DNA of 52,629 nt, taken from positions 1-52,629 of the forward strand of contig CAZADH010000011.1 in the NCBI GenBank assembly GCA_964483805.1, written 5' to 3'. Made by a program: the position numbers and the translations under genes. Each line of letters starts with the position of its first letter. The first letter of the stretch is position 1. The stretch comes from CAZADH01 sp964483805 (GTDB lineage: Bacteria; Muiribacteriota; Ozemobacteria; Ozemobacterales; Ozemobacteraceae). Below, piece by piece: positions 33,045 through 42,497 of the stretch. Below the pieces are notes generated by a model. It was not told where the DNA came from and searched no databases. It saw nothing but the letters and a program-made list of their open reading frames with translations.

Positions 33045-34292
33045 ATGGTGCTGAACCGCGAGGTCTTGAATTGCCTCGGTCATGTGGACCTGCCGGATTG
33101 GGCAGAGAGCATGGCCGAAACGCTCCGTCGAGAAGGGCACGCAAGCTTGTTGACGGCCCCTGTACTGCAGGGTGAGACCACCGCACATCATCCCGGTTGG
33201 CAGTATGTCGCGGAACCCCAGTTCGCCCAGAGCACGAGGGTCGGCTGGCATTTCGGTGGACATGACAAAGCGCCGGCCTGGTTGCCACCGTGGGTGATCA
33301 CCGCTGACTCCGAGCTGGCCGGGCAACGGTGGCTGCACGATGGCAATACGCAAACTGGGGTTCGTGCTGCGATCGGCGGAACGTTCCCGCTCATCGATCT
33401 GTGTCGCGAGGATCTACTGCTGTCGAAACCCCGGCGGTTGCTGGCACTGACCGACGGTGTGGCGACGTTCGTCTGCTCCACCTTGGAGCAGGCGCGCATG
33501 AACCTGGGCGAAGCACTGCGCGAGGCGCAGTGGCAAGGGGTCGCTCCGGCCAACCCAGGGCGTCATCTGCACAGCCTGGTGGCGCGTGATCGCCTTGCGC
33601 TGCTGGCCTCTTGCGTGTTTGGGGTCCGCTTTGATGTGGCCGATATTCCGGTCGAAGGGTTCGGTCGGCTGGAACGTATTGACGTTGTCATTGCGGGTCG
33701 CCTCGGTTTCGCGCTGCGCCAATTGGGGATCGCCGAACGTCATGCCGATGGGCGGTTTGAATTGTGGGTGCAACCGCGGCTCATTCCCTCCCGTTATCTG
33801 TTGTCACAGGTGCGCGGAGGCATGGAAGCAGCGTATTTACAGTTGGTTGACGGGACACCGGTCTTCTTCACCGGCGCGGGCACGGGCAAGAATCTGATCC
33901 TTCGCGGCCTGTTGCGCGACACGCTGGCGTATCAAGACACCCGAGACCGCCCGACTGCCGGGCTGCCGAAGGTTGCTCTCATTCCTGCCACCGACCTGAC
34001 CGAGGCGTTCTACCTGCGCCTTGGCATCATGAGTTTTGCGCGCACCCTGGCCGGCGTCACCACGATCTTCGCCGATCACGGCATCGGTTTGCGCACCGTC
34101 CTGCCGGCAGCACAACTTGGGTTGGGTGAAGAAGCGACGGGCGATGAGGCGAGCGACTTGATCCTGTTGACCGAACGAGTGAACGAGGGCGCCATGATGG
34201 CAGCCATCGAACAGATCAAAAACGAGGTCAAGTTGGCCGGACTGCGTTGTCTACTGCGCGTCGAGGGCGACGCGCTGCCGACGTGGGCGTAA
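33045..34292 (+). CDS. Degenerate homoserine dehydrogenase-like protein with ACT domain
   Basis: 415 residues. Residues about 105-310 align in order with the homoserine dehydrogenase catalytic domain: GGTFPLIDL, EALREAQWQGV, LALLASCVFG, DVADIPVEGFGRLERIDV and LGIAERHADG. But the N-terminal third has no GXGXXG cofactor site, the GTTN motif is replaced by LTDGVATF, and the EADP / D...K catalytic segment reads PANPGRHLHSLVARDR. Residues about 322-400 form an ACT domain (FYLRLGIMSFARTLAGVTTIFADHGI). It therefore looks like a non-catalytic relative, perhaps a regulatory subunit or amino acid sensor. The aspartokinase gene starts ten bases later. Confidence 0.7.
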   Translation: MVLNREVLNCLGHVDLPDWAESMAETLRREGHASLLTAPVLQGETTAHHPGWQYVAEPQFAQSTRVGWHFGGHDKAPAWLPPWVITADSELAGQRWLHDGNTQTGVRAAIGGTFPLIDLCREDLLLSKPRRLLALTDGVATFVCSTLEQARMNLGEALREAQWQGVAPANPGRHLHSLVARDRLALLASCVFGVRFDVADIPVEGFGRLERIDVVIAGRLGFALRQLGIAERHADGRFELWVQPRLIPSRYLLSQVRGGMEAAYLQLVDGTPVFFTGAGTGKNLILRGLLRDTLAYQDTRDRPTAGLPKVALIPATDLTEAFYLRLGIMSFARTLAGVTTIFADHGIGLRTVLPAAQLGLGEEATGDEASDLILLTERVNEGAMMAAIEQIKNEVKLAGLRCLLRVEGDALPTWA

Positions 34293-34302
34293 GCGAGAGC
34301 AG

Positions 34303-35532
34303 GTGATCGTTCTGGACGCCGCGTCCGAGAACATTCTTGTCCAGAAATATGGCGGGTCGTCCATGGCTTCGCCGGAGCGCATCCGCAAGGTTGCAGCCAG
34401 GGTGGCTGATGCGCGCCGTCAGGGCCACGCGGTGGTGGTGATTGTTTCGGCGATGGGCGACACGACCGACGAACTCATCGAGCAACTCAATGGGTTGCAT
34501 CCCGACCCCGATCTGCGCGAACTCGATCAACTCATGGCTACCGGTGAAATCGTCAGTTGTTCGTTGATGACCACCGCGCTCAAGAGTCTTGGGGTGCGCG
34601 CCATGTCATTCAATGCGATGAGTCTGGGTATTCGCACCGATTCACGGTTTGGGGCGGCAACAATTCGAGAGATTGCCGGCCTGCCTCGGTTGCGGCAAGT
34701 GTTGGCCGAAGGCATGGTGGCTGTGATCGCCGGTTTTCAAGGCATTGACGACAACGGTGACCTCACCACGCTGGGCCGGGGTGGGTCCGATATCACTGCC
34801 GTGGCCATGGCACGCGCACTGGCGCAACGGGTCTGCGAGAAGTACACCGACGAGGACGGCGTGTATACAACCGACCCGCAGGTGGTGCCGACGGCGCGCA
34901 AGATCTCGACCATCGACTACGACGAGATGGAGTTGCTGGCCCGCTTTGGTGCCGGAATCCTTCATCCCCGGGCGATCGATTATGCTCGGGCGGCGGGCAT
35001 CGAGGTGCATGTGCGCTCGAGTTTCGTGGCAGCCCACGGCAGTCTCGTCGTGCATCGCCCACCCGCCCGGCACGGCGAAGTCGTCGGTCTCACCTGCGAT
35101 CGCAAATTTGTCGCCATGAAGGTGCAGGGAGTGCCGGTGCTGACCCGACCGACGTGGAACGACTCCGGCAACGATATCCTCCTCCCCCTCAGTTGTGAGG
35201 AGCAATCTGCCGATGGCAGGAAGGATCTTATTGTCGCTTTTCGACGTGCGGACAGTTATGACGTGATGACAAAAATCTGGCAAGATGCTGCAGACCTCGA
35301 TGCGCGTGAAGTCACAACCAACGGTAGTGTGGCGCTGGTTTCGGTCGTCGGTCGGGGTCTGCCCGGGCGTGGCCATCCTGTGGCCGAACTGACTCGGGTG
35401 CTCACCGAGCGCGCCTTGCCGGTTCTGGGAGTGCAACAGGTGGGCATCCGCCTATCTGCCGTCGTGCCGGCCGCCTGCTGCGACCGCGCGATGGCCCTGG
35501 TGCACGAGCATTATTTCGAAGGGGCGTCCTGA
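34303..35532 (+). CDS. lysC: Aspartate kinase
   Basis: 409 residues starting from GTG. Kinase signature KYGGSS (residues 15-20, usually KFGGTS), VVIVSAMGDTTDEL, LGRGGSDITAVAMA and the YTDEDGVYTTDP and ILHPRA segments. Two C-terminal ACT domains (about 260-400) give feedback control by lysine or threonine in the family. It makes aspartyl phosphate, the first step towards lysine, threonine and methionine. Being one operon with the homoserine dehydrogenase-like gene suggests the two proteins work together. Confidence 0.92.
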   Translation: MIVLDAASENILVQKYGGSSMASPERIRKVAARVADARRQGHAVVVIVSAMGDTTDELIEQLNGLHPDPDLRELDQLMATGEIVSCSLMTTALKSLGVRAMSFNAMSLGIRTDSRFGAATIREIAGLPRLRQVLAEGMVAVIAGFQGIDDNGDLTTLGRGGSDITAVAMARALAQRVCEKYTDEDGVYTTDPQVVPTARKISTIDYDEMELLARFGAGILHPRAIDYARAAGIEVHVRSSFVAAHGSLVVHRPPARHGEVVGLTCDRKFVAMKVQGVPVLTRPTWNDSGNDILLPLSCEEQSADGRKDLIVAFRRADSYDVMTKIWQDAADLDAREVTTNGSVALVSVVGRGLPGRGHPVAELTRVLTERALPVLGVQQVGIRLSAVVPAACCDRAMALVHEHYFEGAS

Positions 35533-35536
35533 TTAC

Positions 35537-37609
35537 ATGCCAATGCCGGGCAATCGACACGATGCCGCGAGCGCGACGAAGCTCTTGCTTCGTCGCGGGG
35601 TTCGTTGGGCGATTGCCGTCGTCATACTTTGTATTTCGATCGTCGTGCCGGCCCCGTCATCGGCGCAGAGCTTGCCGGACATGGATTCGCAAAAGGCACC
35701 GATCGAGGTTTATGGTGACTACCTCGAGTATCGCACCAAAGCGAACCAGGTGGTGACCAAGGGACGGGCTTATATCAAGTATCGCGACATGCATATCGCG
35801 GCCGACAATATCCAGTCGAACACCAAGAACGAAGACATCTTCGCGCAAGGCAATGTAAATTTCTGGAAGGGTTACGATCAGACCACGGGCGACCTGATGG
35901 TCTACAACATGAAGAACGGCAAGGGTTGGGTGCGCAATGCAACCATCAAGCGCAACCGCAACTACTTTGCCGCCCGTGATGTCTACCTGAGTCCGAAGTA
36001 CAGTCTGGCGCGCGATATCATGCAGACGACCTGCGAGAACGCATCGAGTCCCCACTACCGCATTATGGCCAGAGAAGTCGAGATCTACCCGGGTCATCGC
36101 ATGACCATGAAAGATCTGCGTTTGAAATGGAAGAGCGCGACCCTGTATCGAAAGGTTGCCGACGAAAGCAACCTCGAAGAGAAAGAGAAGTTCTTTCATA
36201 CGCGGCAAGGTGTTTCGCAGATCGATGGGTTCTACTTCAAGTTCAATACGAACCTCGATCTGGGACCGCGGGTTACCGGCATCTTCAACTATGACTATTT
36301 CGAGCGTCGAGGCTATGGCTTTGGCTTCAGCGGTTCGTATAAATACTCCGACCGCAGCAACGGATCAGTGTCAATATATCGTCTTGACGAGACGGTGCGC
36401 CAGCACTCGAACACGCAGATCAACCTGACTAACAACTACCAGATGAGCAACGGCGACAACGTCAGCACGAGTTTCAACTACACCGGCGACAAAGTGGCCG
36501 GTTATGCGGAAGCCCAGGCGTTGAACACGTTGCTGAATTACGCGACGCGCATCAAATTCATGAACGTCAGCCTCAACGCCAGTAAGTTCTTCGATCTCGA
36601 TGGCGAGAAGAATACATTGTCTGATGGCTACCAGATTCTGAACCGGGTTCCGGAGGTGAATCTGACCTTCCCGGCGGTGACAATGCCCCTGCTGCCGATT
36701 ACCATGAACGTCTCGGGGATGCTGGCGCGATACGAAGAGGGCACGCTCAAGGAGCTCAAGAAAACCTCGAAGAACGATATGCGCAGCAGTTTCTCGGCGC
36801 CGACCGTGCGCTGGGGCCGCCGCTTCGAGTTGACGCCCAGTTACAACTATGAGCGCTCGAGCTACAGCGAAGGGACGTCGCGCGAAACCGGGGCGACCGC
36901 GGTTCGGGCCTCGCACATCTTCAGCAAGACCATGCGCGCGGAATTCAACTACAACATCTCGACGCAGAAGGGAAAGTCGCCGTTCCAGTTCGACTATCAG
37001 AACACCACCGACATCTTTGGTACCCGTCTGGCCATTGCCGAAAACACCTGGTCGCTCAACCCGATCAACTTCAGTTACAACCGGGTAAGCCAGCAACTCG
37101 AGCAGATCTATTGGGATTATTCACTTCGCTCCGAGCAGGATGCGTATCGCAACTGGGAGTTCTTCCTGCGTCGCGACTACATTCCCGATGCCGTGCCGTT
37201 CGGCAAGATGAGCATGACCAAGATCAAGCCGTCGAACATGAATGTGCGCTATCGGTTGGCCAGCGCCCTGTGGTCGTTCGATACGAACATCACCTACCCG
37301 CATCAATACCGGCGCATCACCAACACGAGCATGAACTATCAGATCACCATCCGACCCGAGTGGCAGATCAACTTCAACAGCTCCTACAACCATCTCGATC
37401 GGCGATTCAGTCCGTTGAACCTGTCGTTCGTTAAAGACCTGCACTGCTGGGAAGCCCGGGCCGAGTGGAACCAGGAGCGCAAGGAGTTCTGGCTCGAGCT
37501 ATACCTGAAGGCGTATCCGGAGGATCCGGGCCGCTTCAAATACGGCGCCGACACGCATAAACTCGAGGCAAAGTTCGCGGCGTTCGACCAGATCACGCAG
37601 CGGCAGTAA
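35537..37609 (+). CDS. LptD-like outer-membrane LPS assembly protein
   Basis: 690 residues. Signal peptide at about 18-43 (VRWAIAVVILCISIVVPAPSSAQ). Residues about 55-200 form an OstA/LptA-like beta-jellyroll (YGDYLEYRTKANQVVTKGRAYIKYRD, IAADNIQSNTKNEDIFAQGNV). The rest is a barrel with alternating strands ending in the LptD-type closing segment KDLHCWEARAEWNQ and ELYLKAYPED. LptD inserts lipopolysaccharide into the outer leaflet. The usual four disulfide cysteines are not present: only about two Cys (CENASS and HCWE) are visible. Starts four bases after the lysC stop. Confidence 0.75.
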   Translation: MPMPGNRHDAASATKLLLRRGVRWAIAVVILCISIVVPAPSSAQSLPDMDSQKAPIEVYGDYLEYRTKANQVVTKGRAYIKYRDMHIAADNIQSNTKNEDIFAQGNVNFWKGYDQTTGDLMVYNMKNGKGWVRNATIKRNRNYFAARDVYLSPKYSLARDIMQTTCENASSPHYRIMAREVEIYPGHRMTMKDLRLKWKSATLYRKVADESNLEEKEKFFHTRQGVSQIDGFYFKFNTNLDLGPRVTGIFNYDYFERRGYGFGFSGSYKYSDRSNGSVSIYRLDETVRQHSNTQINLTNNYQMSNGDNVSTSFNYTGDKVAGYAEAQALNTLLNYATRIKFMNVSLNASKFFDLDGEKNTLSDGYQILNRVPEVNLTFPAVTMPLLPITMNVSGMLARYEEGTLKELKKTSKNDMRSSFSAPTVRWGRRFELTPSYNYERSSYSEGTSRETGATAVRASHIFSKTMRAEFNYNISTQKGKSPFQFDYQNTTDIFGTRLAIAENTWSLNPINFSYNRVSQQLEQIYWDYSLRSEQDAYRNWEFFLRRDYIPDAVPFGKMSMTKIKPSNMNVRYRLASALWSFDTNITYPHQYRRITNTSMNYQITIRPEWQINFNSSYNHLDRRFSPLNLSFVKDLHCWEARAEWNQERKEFWLELYLKAYPEDPGRFKYGADTHKLEAKFAAFDQITQRQ

Positions 37610-37752
37610 CCGCGCGCGCGCGCCTCGCGGGCCGTGAGGGCACGGCGTCCCTCCACGACAACGACCCCGGACCGATGATTGCACCGCCATGACTCGTTGT
37701 GTATCATGGGGCAGTTCGAGGGACGAGCCCATGTCGAAGGAGCCGGTGCGCC

Positions 37753-38205
37753 ATGCGATTCTATCTCGGATCCGATCACGCCGGTCTTGCCATGAAAGAC
37801 CTCATCAACACCCGATTGCGGGAGTTGGGGCACGAAACCGTCGACCTCGGTACGCACGATACGGCGTCTTGCGACTATCCTGATTTCGCGCATGCGGTAT
37901 CTGCCCGTGTGGGCGCCGAACCAGGGACCCGAGGCGTCCTGATCTGCGGTACCGGTCTGGGGATGATGCTCGCGGCCAATCGCCATGCGGGGGTGCGCGC
38001 TGTGTTGTGCCACCACGAAGTCGAGGCCCGTCTGAGCCGGGAGCACAACGATGCGAACATTCTCGTGCTGGGGGCCCGCATCATGGGTGATCTGTTGGCT
38101 TTGCAACTTCTCGAAGTATTCCTGACGACGCCGTTTGCCGGCGGGCGCCATCAGCGTCGCGTCGACAAAATCGATCGGTGGGCGTCGGAGCAGAAAAACA
38201 ACTAA
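37753..38205 (+). CDS. rpiB: Ribose-5-phosphate isomerase B
   Basis: 150 residues. RpiB/LacAB family: GSDHAG at 6-11, VDLGTHDTASCDYPDFA, and the catalytic Cys65 in CGTGLGM, with NDANILVLGAR near the end. Interconverts ribose 5-phosphate and ribulose 5-phosphate in the pentose phosphate pathway. AAGGAG lies upstream of ATG 37753. Followed 12 bases later by upp, so the two genes make a nucleotide-salvage pair. Confidence 0.92.
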   Translation: MRFYLGSDHAGLAMKDLINTRLRELGHETVDLGTHDTASCDYPDFAHAVSARVGAEPGTRGVLICGTGLGMMLAANRHAGVRAVLCHHEVEARLSREHNDANILVLGARIMGDLLALQLLEVFLTTPFAGGRHQRRVDKIDRWASEQKNN

Positions 38206-38217
38206 GGGGGCCGGTCA

Positions 38218-38847
38218 GTGGGCAAGCTGATGGTGGTAAACCATCCGTTGGTGCAACACAAGCTCATGTACATCCGCAGCAAGTTTACGGATGTGCACAT
38301 GTTCCGTGAACTGGTGCAGGAGATCTCGATGTTGATCGCCTACGAGGCGACGCGCGACATCCCCACCGAAGAAACCTGGTGCGAGACCCCGTTGGTCAAG
38401 TGCAAGGCGCACATGATCTCGGGTCAGTTGATAGCGCTGGTGCCGATTCTGCGTGCGGGTCTGGGTATGGTCGATGGGTTGCTGAAATTCATGCCCATGG
38501 CCAAGGTTGGTCACATCGGCCTCTATCGCGACCACGAGACCCTGCAACCCGTAAAATACTATTGCAAGTTGCCGCCGAACATCAAAGACATGGACGTGTT
38601 CGTGCTCGACCCGATGCTGGCCACAGGCGGTTCGCTGGTCAAGGCCATCGACATTCTGAAAGAGTCGGGGGCGAAGCGCATCCGTCTGGTGTCGATCATC
38701 TCATGTCCGGAAGGCATCGATACCGTGCGCAAGGCGCATCCTGATGTCGATATCTTCACGGCGGTGGTCGATGAGCGACTGAACGAGCACGGCTATATCC
38801 TGCCGGGTCTTGGCGATGCGGGAGATCGCTTGTATGGCACCAAGTAA
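38218..38847 (+). CDS. upp: Uracil phosphoribosyltransferase
   Basis: 209 residues from GTG. Type I phosphoribosyltransferase: VPILRAGLGM, the PRPP loop LDPMLATGGSL (131-141) and the GDAGDRLYGT C-terminus of Upp. Converts uracil and PRPP to UMP. The gene lies between rpiB and the dCMP deaminase gene, which its 3' end overlaps, placing it in a pyrimidine operon. Confidence 0.95.
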   Translation: MGKLMVVNHPLVQHKLMYIRSKFTDVHMFRELVQEISMLIAYEATRDIPTEETWCETPLVKCKAHMISGQLIALVPILRAGLGMVDGLLKFMPMAKVGHIGLYRDHETLQPVKYYCKLPPNIKDMDVFVLDPMLATGGSLVKAIDILKESGAKRIRLVSIISCPEGIDTVRKAHPDVDIFTAVVDERLNEHGYILPGLGDAGDRLYGTK

Positions 38848-39418
38848 CGTGAAGAGCAATACAAAGAAACACGCTACGCGCAAATCCCCAAGGTCGGCGG
38901 GCAAGGCAACGCCGGCACGCGCCGGCAAGAAACAGGTGGCTGCCGAGCATTTTGCCCGCCCCGGTTGGGACGAATATTTCTTGCGTATTGCTCAATTGGT
39001 GGCCCAGCGATCCACCTGCATGCGGCGGCAGGTCGGTGCGGTGATTGTCAGCGAGAAACGGATTCTTGCCACCGGTTACAACGGGGCCCCCAGTTCGCTG
39101 CGCCACTGTTTCGAGGTGCCCGGGGGCTGCATTCGCGCCGCCCGCAATATTCCCAGTGGCGAGCGGCAGGAACTGTGTCGCGGCCTGCATGCCGAGCAGA
39201 ACGCGTTGTTGCAGGCTGCGGCTTTCGGCGTCTCGACGCGGTCGTCGACGGTGTATTGCACCCACCAACCGTGTGTAACCTGTGCGAAAATGCTGATCAA
39301 TGCGGGGTGTGTGCGGGTGGTGTTTCTCGGTGCGTATCCCGACGAGCTGGCCCAGGAAATGCTCGCCGAGGGCCGACTTCAGGTTGATTGTGTGAGCCTT
39401 CCCCAAGGAGACAAATAG
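38834..39418 (+). CDS. dCMP deaminase family protein
   Basis: 194 residues. A Lys/Arg-rich N-terminal tail of about 35 residues precedes the deaminase fold: RSTCMRRQVGAVIV, ATGYNGAPSS, the zinc motif HAEQNAL and CTHQPCVTCAKMLINAG. The NGAP and HAE/PCxxC pattern is that of dCMP or ComEB-type deaminases, which supply dUMP for thymidylate. Starts inside the end of upp (14-base overlap), supporting pyrimidine metabolism. The charged tail is unusual. Confidence 0.88.
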   Translation: MAPSNVKSNTKKHATRKSPRSAGKATPARAGKKQVAAEHFARPGWDEYFLRIAQLVAQRSTCMRRQVGAVIVSEKRILATGYNGAPSSLRHCFEVPGGCIRAARNIPSGERQELCRGLHAEQNALLQAAAFGVSTRSSTVYCTHQPCVTCAKMLINAGCVRVVFLGAYPDELAQEMLAEGRLQVDCVSLPQGDK

Positions 39419-39420
39419 TC

Positions 39421-40704
39421 ATGCCACTGATCCAGATCGAGGGCGGCCATCCGCTCAAAGGCACGATCCCGGTGCACGGCGCGAAGAATGCGGCGCTGCC
39501 GATCATGGCGGCCAGCCTGCTGTGCGAGGGGCCGATCAAACTGACCAATGTTCCCGACCTGATGGACGTCGAGACCATGGGCAAGGTGCTCTCGACCCTT
39601 GGCGTCGATCTCGAACACGATCGGGTGGCGGGAACGCTGCATCTGAGTTCGCCCAACGGCGTGAAAGAAGAGGCGCCCTACGAACTGGTTAAAACCATGC
39701 GGGCCAGTTTCTTCGTCATGGGTCCGCTGTTGGCGCGCGCCAAGAAAGCCCGGGTGCCGTTGCCGGGTGGGTGTGCGATCGGCGTTCGCCCGGTCAATAT
39801 TCACTTGAAGGGGTTCGAGGCTTTGGGCGCCCAGGTGCGCCTCGAGGCCGGTTGCGCCGTCGCCGAGGCCCCCAAGTTGGTTGGCAACCGGATTCTGCTC
39901 GACTTTCCGTCGGTCGGTGCCACCGAGAACCTGATGATGGCGGCGACATTGGCCGAGGGTGACACGACCATCGAGAATGCCGCGCGCGAACCCGAGATTG
40001 CCGATCTCGCCGGATTCTTGAACGCCATGGGCGCCAGGATCACGGGCGCCGGAACGGGCGTCATCCAGATCCAGGGCGTGCCGAAGCTGCATGGTTGCGA
40101 ATACCGTGTCATACCCGACCGCATCGAGGCCGGCACCTTCCTGGTGTTGGGTGCGTTGCTCGGTGATCCGCTGGTGATCGATGGTTGCCATCCGAGCCAC
40201 CTCGAGTCGGTTATCGCCAAGGTCCGTGAGACCGGGGCCCGGGTCGAGGTCGAGTCGACGCGCATGACCGTGTGGTTCGCGCCGCAACCGCAGGCGCTCG
40301 AGATCAAGACCCTGCCGTATCCCGGGTTCCCCACCGACATGCAGGCGCAGATGATGGTGCTCATGAGCCTGGCCAATGGCACCTCCACGGCCGAAGAGAC
40401 CGTGTTCGAGAATCGTTTCATGCACGTTGCCGAATTGGCACGCATGGGCGCGAATCTTACCATCAGCAATCGCACTGTTGTGATCAAGGGGGTTCCGCAA
40501 CTGGTTGGCGCCCCGGTCATGGCCAGCGATCTGCGCGCGGGGGCCGCCCTCGTTCTCGCCGGCCTGGTGGCCCGGGGCGTCACTGAAATATCTCGTATTT
40601 ATCATATCGATCGGGGTTATCAAGGTCTCGAAGAGCGCCTCGCCGCTGTAGGCGGCGTGATTCGACGCGTGGACGGCGGTGAACCACCGCCGCCCGTCGC
40701 ATGA
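39421..40704 (+). CDS. murA: UDP-N-acetylglucosamine 1-carboxyvinyltransferase
   Basis: 427 residues. MurA catalyses the first committed step of peptidoglycan synthesis, adding enolpyruvate to UDP-GlcNAc. KNAALPIMAASLL with Lys22-Asn23, the fosfomycin-target Cys118 in LPGGCAIG (the residue that fosfomycin alkylates), and PYPGFPTDMQAQ are all intact. Start ATG 39421 has AAGGAG upstream; two bases after the deaminase stop. The next gene overlaps its stop as ATGA. Confidence 0.96.
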   Translation: MPLIQIEGGHPLKGTIPVHGAKNAALPIMAASLLCEGPIKLTNVPDLMDVETMGKVLSTLGVDLEHDRVAGTLHLSSPNGVKEEAPYELVKTMRASFFVMGPLLARAKKARVPLPGGCAIGVRPVNIHLKGFEALGAQVRLEAGCAVAEAPKLVGNRILLDFPSVGATENLMMAATLAEGDTTIENAAREPEIADLAGFLNAMGARITGAGTGVIQIQGVPKLHGCEYRVIPDRIEAGTFLVLGALLGDPLVIDGCHPSHLESVIAKVRETGARVEVESTRMTVWFAPQPQALEIKTLPYPGFPTDMQAQMMVLMSLANGTSTAEETVFENRFMHVAELARMGANLTISNRTVVIKGVPQLVGAPVMASDLRAGAALVLAGLVARGVTEISRIYHIDRGYQGLEERLAAVGGVIRRVDGGEPPPPVA

Positions 40705-42494
40705 GACAGCAGGTTACGACGATGGCAGCAACACGCACGAAGAAAACCGACAAGCACGCCGAGGCGGGCGCGGTGGCCACCGACCTCGCCGGGATTCTCC
40801 AGGACCTGCGCGGTCGCGATCCTGAAAACAAGGTGTTTGCCCTGATGGCTCTGGGGTTGATCGGTTCGCCGGACCACGCCGGGGCGGTGATCGATCTGCT
40901 CGGATCGTCGGACGAATCGGTGGTCGTTCACGCCATCGATTGTCTCGGGCGTCTGGGCGATCCGTCGGCGTTGCCCTATCTCATCGATTTTGTCGACCAT
41001 GACAATACAAGATATGTCAACAAGGCGCTCGAGGTTCTGCCGCGTTTCCAGGTCAAAACCGTGCTCGAGCGGCTGTTGGCCATTGCCGGCATCAGTAGTC
41101 GCCCCGAGGTGCAGCGGCGCAGTCTCGTCACCGTGTTGGCCGGCGTCGCCGATCCCAAGGTCGAGAACTTCATGGCCGGGTTGTTGGCGGCCGGGACGGG
41201 TCCCGAGGTGATGGCTGCGGCGGCACTCTATTTCGTCCGTTTCCCCATGGTGTCTCGCCGTGAGGCGTTGTTGGCCCAGGCCGAGAACGCGCACTGGGAG
41301 GTCGCCCTCAACGTCAACCTGGCCTTGACCCGGTCGGGGGATGAGGCGGCGATGGCGCGGCTGTCGCGCATGGTGCGATCGCCCTCGTTGGCGGTGCGCC
41401 AGGCGCTGATCCGTGGAGTGTTGATCAATCCCAAGGCCGGCGATCGGACCCTGGTCGAGGCGTTGCTCGTCGACCCGAATGCGCGTGTGCGTGAAACGGC
41501 GCTGTCGGCGCTGTCCCTGTTCTCGCCCGGTGAGCGTGTCAACTGGTTGAAGGGCCGGTGGCCCAACGAGTCGGAAGAGGCGGTGCGCCTGCAACTGTTG
41601 CGCTTTGTCGCGAAAGAAAAAGACCCGGCCCTGGTCGCCTTGTTGGTTGCGGCCTTGGGCGATTCGCACGAAACCGTGAAGAGCGCTGTCCGCCAAAGCC
41701 TCGTCACGATGGGGACGACGATGGTGCCAACGTTGATGGCTCTGTTCGACCGCCAACCGCTGGCCGTGCGCGAACAACTGGCCCTCATTCTCGGCGATAT
41801 CGGTGATCGGCGGGCCGTCGATCTGTTGTGGCGTTGCGTCCGCAGCACCGATCGCTGGCTGCGCTTGCATGCCGTGCAGGCTCTTGCCGCCCTGCAACAC
41901 CGCGATTCATTGGCGAAACTGTTGGAGTTGTTGAGCAACGAAGCCGATCTCTGGATGCGCGCCACGCTGTTGATCGCCGTGGCCCGTCTCGGTGGACCGG
42001 ATCTCGAAGCGACGATCGCCGCCCATCTCACCCACCAAGATGCCCGCGTCCGCGCCAATGCGGTCGAGGCCCTCGGTCTGCTCGGGTCGCCGGGGGCGCT
42101 CGACAAGATCAAGCCGGTTTTCCGCGATCCCAATGACCGGGTGCGGGTCAACGCGGCCCTGACGCTCTATAAATTAGGTGATAGTACCGTGTTGTCGACG
42201 CTGCGCGGCATGTGCGCGGAACGCAACAAATGGATCAAGAGCTCGGCCGCTTTCGCTCTTGGCGAGATCGGTGACGCGGAAGCGACTCCGGAGTTGCTCG
42301 TGTTGTTGCGCGATCGTGAAGAAGTGGTCTATCGCAACGCTCTCGAGGCACTGGTCAAGATCGGTGACATACGTGCGCTCGTGCCATTGCTCAAAGAAAA
42401 GGGCAAGGGGCGTCTGCCAGAAGCCAGTGTCGAACGAATGTTGCCCACCTTTTCCGAACGGTTGCGCCAGAACTTGCGGGGGATCAAGGAGTAG
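40701..42494 (+). CDS. HEAT-repeat protein
   Basis: 597 residues almost entirely made of about 12-15 HEAT/PBS-lyase-type repeats of about 30-37 residues, with recurring ALGLIGSPDHAGAVIDLLGS, DCLGRLGDPSALPYLIDFV, LGDIGDRRAVDLLWRCV, EALGLLGSPGALDKIKPVF, FALGEIGDAEATPELLVLL. Such superhelices are protein-binding scaffolds; no catalytic residues are seen. No signal peptide. Overlaps murA as ATGA, so production is coupled to murA; the partner may be a cell-envelope enzyme. ATG 40722 is an alternative start. Confidence 0.85.
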   Translation: MRQQVTTMAATRTKKTDKHAEAGAVATDLAGILQDLRGRDPENKVFALMALGLIGSPDHAGAVIDLLGSSDESVVVHAIDCLGRLGDPSALPYLIDFVDHDNTRYVNKALEVLPRFQVKTVLERLLAIAGISSRPEVQRRSLVTVLAGVADPKVENFMAGLLAAGTGPEVMAAAALYFVRFPMVSRREALLAQAENAHWEVALNVNLALTRSGDEAAMARLSRMVRSPSLAVRQALIRGVLINPKAGDRTLVEALLVDPNARVRETALSALSLFSPGERVNWLKGRWPNESEEAVRLQLLRFVAKEKDPALVALLVAALGDSHETVKSAVRQSLVTMGTTMVPTLMALFDRQPLAVREQLALILGDIGDRRAVDLLWRCVRSTDRWLRLHAVQALAALQHRDSLAKLLELLSNEADLWMRATLLIAVARLGGPDLEATIAAHLTHQDARVRANAVEALGLLGSPGALDKIKPVFRDPNDRVRVNAALTLYKLGDSTVLSTLRGMCAERNKWIKSSAAFALGEIGDAEATPELLVLLRDREEVVYRNALEALVKIGDIRALVPLLKEKGKGRLPEASVERMLPTFSERLRQNLRGIKE

Positions 42495-42497
42495 CCG

